Positions 1-6,816 are shown, counted from the stretch's first letter. The stretch: 11,830 bases of DNA from JBEKYD01 sp049509915 (GCA_049509915.1 JBEKZL010000231.1:1-11830); one strand, 5' to 3'. The notes: a model not told the origin generated them from the sequence alone. A program made the numbers and translations.

Positions 1-66
1 TTCCAACAGATCGACCAAGAATTGCTCCAGGCGCTTTCGGCATCGACCCATCTGGGCGTCGGTCAT
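1..66 (-). CDS. Probable transposase, N-terminal 22 codons only (runs off the window)
   Basis: The minus strand opens with an ATG at 66-64 and stays open to the window edge, giving 22 residues beginning MTDAQMGRCRKRLEQFLVDL. The charged, helical start resembles the N-termini of IS701/IS4-type DDE transposases seen in acidobacterial genomes; this is a recollection of style, not an alignment. The location fits: it lies directly downstream of a decayed Rhs gene on the same strand, where insertion sequences often land. No terminal inverted repeat or target duplication could be identified because the rest of the element lies outside the window. There is no strong ribosome binding site before the ATG. 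No catalytic residue is visible, so the call is tentative. Confidence 0.4.
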   Translation of the reverse strand, partial: MTDAQMGRCRKRLEQFLVDLLE

Positions 67-86
67 GCCCAAACATAACGCCATTT

Positions 87-669
87 TTATGTTTTGTCAA
101 TACTTAACGAAGTAATACTAGTGGCGCCGCCAACGCCATTAAGGGTGGGGAGCTGCGTCTGCCCTTTTGCGTCCGCGAAATTCATTGCCACCCAACCCGG
201 GTTCACAGGGCTATTAGCCCCGCCGCCACCACCAATCGTGCCTGTGCAGTCGTTAACGGTCACCGTGATATTTCCGGCTCCGTCTCCTGCCCACTGGACG
301 CCACAGGGATAGGTGCCGGTCGGGTCGAAAAGGTTGACCGGATCCCCATTCGCATACGAGTATCGGTTCCAACTAGCCGGGTTACTGGTGCCGAACTTAT
401 CCGTTCCGTTCGCCGTGCTGGTTCGCTCTTCGCCGTAGGGGTAGTAGGCGAATCGGGCTGTTATAGGCTGGACCCACGTTGAGGACCGAGCCCAGGCGGT
501 CGGTGAACACTACGTTGGGGCCGGTCTCGGCACCGCTCGCGATCAGCTTGTTGCCTAGGTACTGGTTGATCGTCGCGGTGGATTCCACCAACTGGCCGCT
601 GGTGTACGTGCAACTGTAGGTGCCCAGCTGCTTGCCGTTGACGCCGTAGAAATAGATCTGGCACGTCGA
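87..669 (-). pseudogene. Rhs/YD-repeat core C-terminal remnant, frameshifted and internally deleted
   Basis: Read on the minus strand, positions 669-455 encode the Rhs core signature (IYFYGVNGKQLGTY, then NQYLGNKLIASG, then VVFTDRLGSVLNVG). Near position 455 the frame changes by one base. The next frame continues with RFAYYPYGEERTSTANGTDK, then WNRYSYANGDPVNLFDPTG, then a glycine-rich tail ending at TAA (89-87). These are hallmark Rhs-associated core motifs. Two lesions are visible: the frameshift, and loss of the usual segment between DKFGT and SWNRY that carries the family motif around DYADQRYY...GRFLSPDP. The 5' part of the gene, with its YD repeats, is absent and is replaced by an unrelated gene fragment at about 667-680. 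The tail shows no recognisable toxin domain. This is a dead remnant of a large surface or polymorphic-toxin-type protein. Confidence 0.78.
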
Positions 670-929
670 ATGGGCAGAGGCCCGGAATCGCCAGCGCCCC
701 AATGCCTGCCAATAGTCCCAGGGCTCCGCCCACAACGCCCCCATGGTCATGCCCGCGGCTACACCTTCGGGCGTTTTGGTGTTCTTCTCATGAGCGAATT
801 GCTTCGAGCTGTGGGTGTCCGGTAGCAGCACAGAAATGTCGTTGCGGGAGTATCCCACCGGAACGATCTGGTCGACCGCTCTTTCCAACAAGGCCCAGGC
901 AGCTTCTACCCCGAGGGGCGGAAAAAGTT
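667..929 (-). pseudogene. Fragment of a glycine-rich stress-protein-like gene, frameshifted
   Basis: Minus-strand translation upstream of the Rhs remnant gives VDQIVPVGYSRNDISVLLPD, then FAHEKNTKTPEGVAAGM in one frame, and GGALGLLAGIGALAIPG in another. Together these match the pattern of small bacterial proteins with an N-terminal segment for sensing or binding (ISVLLPD, FAHEKHTKAPEG) followed by a glycine-zipper membrane-like stretch. They are often annotated as general-stress-protein 17M/YflT-like or as domains of unknown function. One missing G near position 734 separates the two frames. The C-terminal part is lost: the sequence passes directly into Rhs core coding at about 667-680. A TGA sits in frame just before the first readable residues (near 932), so the normal start is also missing. 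The family name is from memory; the fusion and frameshift are seen directly. Confidence 0.55.
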
Positions 930-954
930 GGTATCAGTAAGCCATAATCGTGGG

Positions 955-2399
955 ATGAGCATCGGCGAGATCGACAGGCGAGGGTTTCTGCGGGCGACAG
1001 CCATTGGAGGCGCGGCGGCATCGTTTTCCGCGGCTGAACCGGACCAGAGTGCCGACGAGTCGGCGCGCGACGTCACACGGCAGCTGGCGGCCTGGGTGGT
1101 TTCGTCGCGAAAGGAGGATCTGCCCGCCCCGATTGTGCGCCAGGCTCTGCGCACGATCCTGAACTGGACCGGATGCGCCGTGGGCGGGAGCGCCCACGAA
1201 ACCGTCGAGATCGCAATTCGGGCGCTGAAGCCATTCTGCGGGCCGGCGCAAGCTTCCGTGCTCGGCCGCAAAGATCGCCTGGACGTGCTTTCCGCGTCGC
1301 TCATGAACGGCATCAGCTCGCATATCTTCGATTTCGACGACACCGACCTGCGAACTATCGTGCACCCGGCCGGCCCGGTTGCGCCCGCGCTTCTGGCGCT
1401 GGCAGAATACCGGCCGTTTTCGGGCGCCGATTTCGTCCATGCGCTGGTGGTGGGCGTCGAAGTGGAATGCCGCATCGCCAACGCGGTTTATCCGCAGCAT
1501 TATGACGTCGGCTGGCACATCACGGGACCGTTGGGCCGTTCGGCGCCGCAGCAGCCGCCGGCAAGTTGCTCGGGCTTTCCCAACGGCAGATGATCTGGGC
1601 GCTTGGGTTGGCGGCCACGCAACCCGTAGGGCTGCGCGAGATGTTCGGCACCATGACCAAGAGCTTTCATCCGGGCAGGGCTTCGCAGAACGGGCTCATG
1701 GCGGCGCTGCTTGCGGCGCAGAACTTTACCAGTTCCGAGGCGCCGATCGAGGCGGCGCGCGGCTGGGCCAACGTCTTAAGCACGGCGCGGAATTATCACG
1801 AGATCACGGACAAACTGGGAGAGCAGTACCAGATCGCGTTCAACAGTTTCAAACCGTTCCCGTGCGGGGTGGTGATTCATCCGGCACTCGACGGCGCGCT
1901 GCAGGTGCGCTCCGAGAACCACCTCGCCGCCGATAGGATCGACCGCATCGAGCTGCGCGTGCATCCGCTGGTGCTTGAATTGACCGGCAAGAAAGCGCCG
2001 AAAACTGGACTCGAGGGCAAGTTCAGCGTATATCATGCGGTCGCCGCGGCAATGGTTTACGGCCGCGTGGGAGAACCCGAGTTCAGCGATCGGGCGGTGC
2101 GCGACCCAGCTGTGGTGGCGCTGCGCGAACGCGTCAGTACCACAGTGGACCAAACCATCGGCGAAGACCAGGTGCGTCTCGCGGTGTTCCTGAAGAATGG
2201 CCGGCGGCTGGACAAATTCATCGAACACGCAATCGGGAGCATGAAGCATCCCATGTCGGATGCGCAACTCGAAGCCAAGTTCAAGGGACTGGCGGAGCAC
2301 ATTTTGCCGCCCGGCCGCTCGGACCGGCTGATCGACTTTTGCTGGAACTTCGAAAAGGCCCCGGATGCCGGAAAACTGGCGCGTCTGGCCGCGGTCTGA
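955..2399 (+). pseudogene. MmgE/PrpD-family protein with Tat-type signal, one frameshift
   Basis: The family contains 2-methylcitrate dehydratase (PrpD), cis-aconitate decarboxylase and iminodisuccinate epimerase. The ATG at 955 gives a twin-arginine leader (DRRGFLRATAIGGAAA), which is why it is preferred over the TTG at 928. The first 191 codons carry the family signature SSHIFDFDDTD...HPAGPVAPALLALAEY. At 1527/1528 the frame is lost: restoring one base turns GGA-CCG-TTG into GGA-nCC-GTT-GGG-CCG-TTC, which yields ITG-x-VGPFGAAAAAGKLLGL and a continuous second half (1530-2399) ending FEKAPDAGKLARLAAV. The rejoined protein would be about 481 residues, normal for the family. As written, the first frame terminates at 1593 in nonsense, so the gene is broken unless this is a sequencing error. 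The clean remainder of both halves suggests a very recent mutation or an error. An exported MmgE/PrpD protein is unusual; the substrate is unknown. Confidence 0.85.
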
Positions 2400-2474
2400 C
2401 CCCTGGCGGGATGGCGCACGCCCGCGGCTTCGCGGTTATGAGGAGGTTCGTGCCGGCTGCTAAACTGGGATTCG

Positions 2475-3653
2475 ATGTACAGGTCTGTGGCCGCCATGCT
2501 CCTGTGTGCGGCTGGGTTGCGCGCGGATTCGGTGCTGGTGGTTCCTTTTTTCAACCATTCGAACAATCCCAGCCTGGGTTGGATCGGCGAAAGCATCGCG
2601 GAATCGCTGCGGGACTCTCTGGCCTCGGAGGGCGTGCTGGTGCTGAACCGCGACGACCGCCTGGAAGGCTATCGCCGTCTTTCCCTGCGGCCAGGCGCCG
2701 AATTGACCCACGCCTCCATCATCAAGCTGGGAATCGTGCTGGATGCAGCTAAGGTGATCTATGGCAGTTTCGAAGTGACCCCGGCCGTCCCCAGCGGCAG
2801 TTCCGCGGCAAAAGCGTCTTTGCGGATCATGGCCCGCATGCTCAATCTGAAGCACGCCGGCCTCGGGCCCGAATTCGGTGAAGGGGGCGCTCTAGAAGAT
2901 CTGGCTACCCTAGAGGTTCATCTCGGCTGGCAAAGCCTCACCCAAATCGCTCCCCAGTCGGCACCGTCGGAAGCGGATTTCCGTCAGGCCCGGCCGGCGG
3001 TGCGGATCGATGCGGTGGAAAATTACATCCGCGGTCTGCTGGCGGCCGATCCCGATCGACGCCAGCATTTTTTCCTGCAGGCCGCCCGTCTGGACGAACA
3101 TTTCTCCCAGCCCTGCTTCCAACTAGGAAAAACCTACTGGTCCCGGAAGGAGTATAAGCTGGCCGCCGGCTGGTTTTCACGCGTCTCCCGGTCCGATCCG
3201 CACTATCTGGAGGCGCAATTCTTCATGGGGCTGTGCCGTTTCGATACCGGTGATTTCGCGGCCGCCGAAACCGCCTTCCAGACCGTGGCGGCTTCGGTGC
3301 CGCTCAACGAAGTATTCAATAATCTGGGCGCCGCCCAGGCCCGCTATGGCAACCGGGAAGCGGCCATCGCCAATTTCAAGAAGGCCGTCGACGGGGACTC
3401 GTCCGATCCCGATTATCAGTTCAACCTGGGCTACATCTACTGGCGCTCCGGCGAGTACGGCGCCGCCGCAGAGCGCTTCCGCGCCGCGCTCGAACGCGCC
3501 CCCAACGACACCGAGGCCACCGCCATGCTGGGCCGCGCGCTCCAGGGCGAAGGCGCCCGTGCCGCCGACAGCAAGCTCGAAACCCGCCTCCGCCTCAAAG
3601 AACACTACGAAGAGGAAGCCTACCGCCAGTTGCAGGCCGAGCTGAAAAAGTAA
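2475..3653 (+). CDS. Exported TPR-repeat protein with TolB/FlgO-like N-terminal domain
   Basis: The 392-residue product starts with a short signal peptide (MYRSVAAMLLCAAGLRA, likely cleavage after A17). Residues about 18-140 (VLVVPFFNHSNNPSLGWIGE...) resemble the alpha/beta domain that precedes TPRs in many adenylate-cyclase-associated and FlgO/TolB-like proteins: a beta strand ending in PF.N, then an IGE-x-x-A-x-x-L helix. Residues about 200-370 hold roughly five tetratricopeptide repeats, with recognisable cores such as CFQLGKTYWSRKEYKLAAGW, AQFFMGLCRFDTGDFAAAET, NNLGAAQARYGNREAAIANF and YQFNLGYIYWRSGEYGAAAE. The C-terminus is a charged helix. TPRs mediate protein-protein contacts, so this is probably a periplasmic scaffold; its partner is not apparent. 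The ATG at 2475 is the only good start after an in-frame TGA about 36 bases upstream; AGGAGG lies about 30 bases upstream, too far to serve it. It is convergent with the MerB-like gene, 15 bases away. Confidence 0.85.
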   Translation: MYRSVAAMLLCAAGLRADSVLVVPFFNHSNNPSLGWIGESIAESLRDSLASEGVLVLNRDDRLEGYRRLSLRPGAELTHASIIKLGIVLDAAKVIYGSFEVTPAVPSGSSAAKASLRIMARMLNLKHAGLGPEFGEGGALEDLATLEVHLGWQSLTQIAPQSAPSEADFRQARPAVRIDAVENYIRGLLAADPDRRQHFFLQAARLDEHFSQPCFQLGKTYWSRKEYKLAAGWFSRVSRSDPHYLEAQFFMGLCRFDTGDFAAAETAFQTVAASVPLNEVFNNLGAAQARYGNREAAIANFKKAVDGDSSDPDYQFNLGYIYWRSGEYGAAAERFRAALERAPNDTEATAMLGRALQGEGARAADSKLETRLRLKEHYEEEAYRQLQAELKK

Positions 3654-3668
3654 CGCCTCCTGCCAGGG

Positions 3669-4445
3669 TTAAGGCCAGAGTGCGAAACTAAACAGCGCGG
3701 ACTGGGCGATCCTCTCGACATATGCGGCTTGGGCCATCGTAAGGTAAACGCCATCCACCTGGGGCCGCGAAGCGCGATAAATTCGGGCGTGTTCTTCTGA
3801 CCAGAAGAATCGGCAATTCCTTCAATAATCGTTAATGATGTTCGCGCCCTTAAATGTCGCCCAATCGATCTCCGGTTCGAACAGCAACGGCTCGGCGTCT
3901 TTTTCCCGAACCCGCGAATTCAATTCGCTGTCGATCGACATGTGGATCTCCCGGCCGCAATGGGGGCATCCCGATTCCAGATCCGCCGATAGCTTCTCTC
4001 CCCTGAGGCGCGCCAGTACAAAGGGCGTTACGAAGGCATCCTCCGCGCAAGCCGCGTGGACGCGTTCGCCGGTGCTGATCTTCAACCGGTGGGGCGTTCG
4101 ATCGGCAGTGACCGGAAATGCCCAGCTGATGTCTCCGCTTTCACTCCGTACCACGAAGAAAAGATTTCGTTCCAGCTCTTCCACGATCGCGCGAACCCTT
4201 GCCAGCGGTAATCCCAGCGTTGCCGCAAGCGGATTCATCCGGATTGGCCGCCCGTTCTCCCGAGGCAGTTCCCGCACCACAAAGTTGCGGACCAGGTGGT
4301 GTTCCGGTGTCATGAATGCAAGCTGTGCCGCGAAGCGTTCCGGCACCTGCGCCAGCGACGCCTTGAATCCGGCATCGGGCACGCGATTGATGGTTCCTCG
4401 AGTTCCTCTGAGGATCGTGTTGGGATCAGCAGGCTGGCCCGGCAT
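3669..4445 (-). CDS. MerB-like (alkylmercury lyase family) protein, predicted selenoprotein with in-frame UGA
   Basis: MerB cleaves carbon-mercury bonds in the cytoplasm. Its catalytic residues are Cys96, Asp99 and Cys159. From the ATG at 4445 the protein has a winged-helix-like N-terminal half, then HAACAEDAFVTPF with C133 and D136 in the Cys-x-x-Asp spacing of MerB Cys96/Asp99, then SGCPHCGREI (C160 and C163, the Cys117 region). After DWATFKGANIINDY (residue 207) comes UGA at 3824-3822. The same frame continues RNCRFFWSEEHARIYR, then DGVYLTMAQAAYVERIAQSA, to UAA at 3671-3669. Aligning the FF-x-S here with MerB CCHVHFFAS places the UGA exactly on Cys159, giving a U208-x-x-C211 pair. A SECIS-like hairpin follows. 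The full length is 258 residues; the UGA-terminated form of 207 would lack the catalytic residue and the last 50 residues. A TTG at 4499 could extend the N-terminus by 18 residues but would lie on the promoter and nearly meet the divergent gene. No mer genes or selenocysteine machinery are in view, so the substrate (mercury or another organometal) is open. A nonsense mutation remains possible. Confidence 0.8.
3792..3809 (-). promoter_or_regulatory. Putative bacterial SECIS element downstream of the in-frame UGA
   Basis: In the transcript of the MerB-like gene, a perfect 7-bp stem UUCUUCU/AGAAGAA is capped by the tetraloop GGUC (DNA 3799-3802). Between the UGA (3824-3822) and the first loop base there are 19 nucleotides. 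Known bacterial SECIS elements sit inside the coding region just after the UGA, with a short stem whose apical loop begins with G and often contains GGU; E. coli fdhF has the same GGUC loop, 18 nucleotides after its UGA. The pairing is seen directly; the SECIS function is inferred. The hairpin encodes FFWSEE, so it must satisfy both the protein and the RNA structure. It lies inside the open frame and has no U-run, which argues against a terminator. Confidence 0.72.
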
Positions 4446-4534
4446 GGTTACTATAATACCATGGTAGATTGTTACTTCGATGACTCGATGATTTAGCAAT
4501 CCACATGCCCCGTGTAGCCTGTATCCTGGTGGCC
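4446..4534. promoter_or_regulatory. Divergent intergenic region with AT-rich -10-like box and a palindrome
   Basis: This 89-bp spacer separates the minus-strand MerB-like gene from the plus-strand amidohydrolase gene. On the minus strand TATTATAGT (4458-4450) lies only four bases before the ATG at 4445, so a transcript from it would be leaderless or nearly so. A perfect 10-bp palindrome TACCATGGTA covers 4457-4466 and overlaps the -10-like box, and GTTAC occurs at 4447-4451 and again at 4471-4475. Such an arrangement would suit a repressor or metal-sensor operator, but no regulator gene is in the window. No convincing -35 box was found for either direction, nor a good -10 for the plus strand. 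Confidence 0.35.
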
Positions 4535-6208
4535 ATGCGGTTTTCCTGGCTGGTCCTCACGATGGCGATCGATGCGCTGGCTCAACCCGCCGACTTGGTG
4601 CTGCGGAACGGCAAAATCGCCACTGTCGATCCGGCTTTGCCTTACGCGCAAATGATCGCCGTGCGCGGCGGTAGGATTGCGGCGGTCGGAGCGGAACCTG
4701 AGGCCGGCCGCTGGATAGGCCCGCAAACCAAGGTGATCGACTTGAAGGGCATGCTCGCCATTCCTGGTTTCATCGAGGGTCACGGGCATTTCACTTCCTT
4801 GGGCGAATATCGGATGGGCCTGGATTTGCGCGAAGCCCGCACCTGGGACGAGATCGTCGCCGAGGTGGGCCGCGCCGCCCGCCAGGCCAAGCCGGGCGAC
4901 TGGATCGTGGGCCGCGGCTGGCACCAGAGCAAGTGGGATCACCCTCCCGACCCCAACGTGGAAGGCTTCCCGCTGCACGCCTCGCTCGACGCCGTATCGC
5001 CGCATAACCCGGTGCTGGTGACCCATGCCAGCGGCCATGCGGCTTTCGTCAACTCTCAGGCCATGGCGATCGCTGGCATCACCCGCGACACCGCCAACCC
5101 GCCCGGCGGCGAGATCCTCAAGGACGCCGCGGGCAACCCCACCGGCCTGCTGCGGGAACGCGCCTCGATCCTCGCGATGTCCGCCTACGACAGCTGGGAC
5201 GCCGCCCACAGCGACCTGCGCAAGGCCATCGGACTGGCCACTGCCGAATGCCTCTCTAAAGGGATCACCACGTTCGAGGATGCCGGTTCGCCGCTGGCCG
5301 TGGCCGATATGTTTCGCACCATGGCGGCCAACCACGAGTTGCGCCTGCGCCTTTGGGTGATGCTGCGTGACTCCAACCGGACGCTCGAGACGCGCCTCGA
5401 CAGCTTCCGCACCATCGGCGCCGGCGACGGCTTCCTCACCATCCGGGCCGTCAAGAAATATATCGATGGCGCGCTGGGGTCGCGCGGCGCGTGGCTGCTC
5501 GAGCACTACACCGATAAGCCCGATAGCGTGGGCATGGCTACCGAGTCCATCGAGGAGATCGAGCGTACCGCCGAGTTAGCCATCGCCCACAGCTACCAGC
5601 TTTGCGTACATGCCATCGGCGACCGCGGCAACCGCGAAGTGCTCAATATTTACGAGCGCGTCTTTCGCGAGCATCCGGACCGGAAGAATTTGCGCTGGCG
5701 GATCGAGCACGCCCAGCATCTGAATGCTGCCGATATCCCGCGCTTCGGCCAACTGGGCGTGATCGCCGCCATGCAAGCGATTCACTGCACTTCGGACGCG
5801 CCGTACGTGCTGCTGCGCCTCGGTCCCGGGCGGGCCGAAGAGGGCGCATACGTCTGGCAGAAGCTCATCAAGAGCGGCGCCGTGGTAGGCAACGGAACCG
5901 ACACCCCGGTAGAGGACGTGAGCCCCATCGCCTGCTACTACGCCTCGGTCAGCCGCAAGCTGAAAGACGGCAGCCGTTTCTATCCGGACCAGCGCATGAG
6001 CCGCGAGGAAGCGCTGAAATCCTACACCTGGAACAACGCCTACGCCGCGTTCGAGGAAGACCGGAAGGGCTCGCTCTCTGTCGGCAAGCTCGCCGATATC
6101 ACCGTGCTCTCGCGCGATATCCTAACCGCCCCCGAAGACGAGATTCTCTCCACCGACGTGATGTATACGATCGTGGGCGGGATGGTTGAGTACAGCGCGG
6201 GGAAATAG
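4535..6208 (+). CDS. Exported amidohydrolase, YtcJ/amidohydrolase 3 family
   Basis: This is a metal-dependent hydrolase of the amidohydrolase superfamily (COG1574 type), 557 residues from the ATG at 4535. That start is chosen because it opens a signal peptide (MRFSWLVLTMAIDALAQPAD), with GGTGG just upstream; an ATG at 4505 would add ten residues before the leader. After the leader comes the typical beta-sandwich strand ADLVLRNGKIATVD. Metal ligands are recognisable: HGH at residues 83-85 (FIEGHGHF), a Lys in AVKKYIDGALGSRGA that may be the carboxylated bridge, His in CVHAIGDRGN, His in RIEHAQHL and Asp in GNGTDTPVE. The C-terminal strand GKLADITVLSRDIL closes the sandwich. Family members act on amide or cyclic-amide bonds such as N-substituted formamides; the true substrate cannot be read from sequence. 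It is divergent from the MerB-like gene and convergent with vapC, so probably transcribed alone. Confidence 0.9.
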   Translation: MRFSWLVLTMAIDALAQPADLVLRNGKIATVDPALPYAQMIAVRGGRIAAVGAEPEAGRWIGPQTKVIDLKGMLAIPGFIEGHGHFTSLGEYRMGLDLREARTWDEIVAEVGRAARQAKPGDWIVGRGWHQSKWDHPPDPNVEGFPLHASLDAVSPHNPVLVTHASGHAAFVNSQAMAIAGITRDTANPPGGEILKDAAGNPTGLLRERASILAMSAYDSWDAAHSDLRKAIGLATAECLSKGITTFEDAGSPLAVADMFRTMAANHELRLRLWVMLRDSNRTLETRLDSFRTIGAGDGFLTIRAVKKYIDGALGSRGAWLLEHYTDKPDSVGMATESIEEIERTAELAIAHSYQLCVHAIGDRGNREVLNIYERVFREHPDRKNLRWRIEHAQHLNAADIPRFGQLGVIAAMQAIHCTSDAPYVLLRLGPGRAEEGAYVWQKLIKSGAVVGNGTDTPVEDVSPIACYYASVSRKLKDGSRFYPDQRMSREEALKSYTWNNAYAAFEEDRKGSLSVGKLADITVLSRDILTAPEDEILSTDVMYTIVGGMVEYSAGK

Positions 6209-6232
6209 CGGGAACGTTGCCGGCTCGCGGTC

Positions 6233-6625
6233 TCAAGCCACGACGCGCAGGCCCAGGTATTTGGCGGAGGGGTCGAAATCATTATCGCTGTGAAGCAGGT
6301 CGTAGCCGCACTCGATGCAGCGGGTCGCAATCACGGTGTCGATGGTTTTGCGAACGGTGACGCCGAGGTTGCGCAGCGCGCGGAAGTTCCTCGCCGCCTG
6401 AATCGCGATGTCTCGCCCGCCCAACTCGACGATCGTGAATGAGGTCAGCATCTTTCTGGCCTGGTTGAAGTCGTGCTCGCTATCGAAGCCTTGCAGAACC
6501 TCCGTCAGGATCAAATCGCCGATGGCCAGAAGTTCGTCGCCGAGCAGGCTATCGAGCTTGTCCGTCGCGGGCGTGACGGTCCCGTTGAAATAATCGATCC
6601 AAACACTGGAATCGACCAGGATCAA
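6233..6625 (-). CDS. vapC: VapC-type PIN-domain ribonuclease toxin
   Basis: The 130-residue product is a PIN-domain endoribonuclease, the toxin of a type II VapBC pair; family members typically cut tRNA or rRNA with Mg2+ or Mn2+. Expected acidic residues are present: D5 in ILVDSSVWIDYF, E42 in LILTEVLQG, D96 in KTIDTVIATRC, and D114 or D116 in LLHSDNDFD. The TTG at 6625-6623 is chosen because it places the protein start at the usual MILVDSS position, follows AGGAG by eight bases, and overlaps the vapB stop by four bases (TTGA). A longer open frame upstream to 6661 would run through vapB and is rejected. The length is normal and no lesion is seen. Translation is probably coupled to vapB. Confidence 0.92.
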   Translation of the reverse strand: MILVDSSVWIDYFNGTVTPATDKLDSLLGDELLAIGDLILTEVLQGFDSEHDFNQARKMLTSFTIVELGGRDIAIQAARNFRALRNLGVTVRKTIDTVIATRCIECGYDLLHSDNDFDPSAKYLGLRVVA

Positions 6626-6816
6626 CCGGCGCTCCTCATGGCGTTGAGGTCGCCCTGCCACGCCAGTTTGCCGCGGAGTTTGCGGACCTGGGCCTGTTTG
6701 CTAAGGCGCAGCAAAGTTTCGAGACCTCGTTGGACGGCTTCGCGCTTTGTCTTCAGGCCGGTGGCGCGCAACGTGTCGCTCATCAATCTGTCGTCGATCA
6801 CGATGTTCGTCCGCAT
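6622..6816 (-). CDS. vapB: VapB-type antitoxin
   Basis: The 64-residue product has an N-terminal ribbon-helix-helix DNA-binding region (MRTNIVIDDRLMSDTLRATG then LKTKREAVQRGLETLLRL). The short C-terminal tail, LAWQGDLNAMRSAG, matches the G-D-L-x-x-M-R toxin-binding tail common in this VapB family. It neutralises VapC and is expected to repress its own operon by binding the promoter. The start ATG at 6816 is preceded by GAGGT at nine-base spacing and, farther up, by a perfect TATAAT. The stop codon overlaps the vapC start, the usual antitoxin-first arrangement. The pair is divergent from larC with a 142-bp spacer containing repeats that may be the operator. Confidence 0.92.
   Translation of the reverse strand: MRTNIVIDDRLMSDTLRATGLKTKREAVQRGLETLLRLSKQAQVRKLRGKLAWQGDLNAMRSAG

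Noticed and set aside
94..312. Plus-strand 72-codon open frame
   Set aside because: It is antisense to the Rhs remnant, whose minus-strand translation is clearly recognisable.
1524..1540. Programmed frameshift in the MmgE/PrpD gene
   Set aside because: No slippery heptamer or downstream structure was seen, and family members are not known to need recoding; a mutation or sequence error is simpler.
2422..2435. CCGCG-GCTT-CGCGG hairpin after the MmgE/PrpD gene as a terminator
   Set aside because: The stem is only 5 bp and is not followed by a T-run.
3792..3809. The hairpin as a terminator between convergent genes
   Set aside because: It has no following U-run in either direction, lies within the continued frame of the MerB-like gene, and its loop and spacing fit a SECIS element better.
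4446..4499. N-terminal extension of the MerB-like protein to the TTG at 4499
   Set aside because: The added 18 residues overlay the AT-rich promoter-like box and would put the start within a few bases of the divergent gene; kept only as an alternative.
4493..5506. Long minus-strand open frame opposite the amidohydrolase gene
   Set aside because: It is a codon-bias shadow in high-GC DNA with no recognisable domain, whereas the plus strand has all metal-ligand motifs.
6209..6232. Possible terminator between the amidohydrolase gene and vapC
   Set aside because: The 24-bp gap contains no convincing stem-loop.
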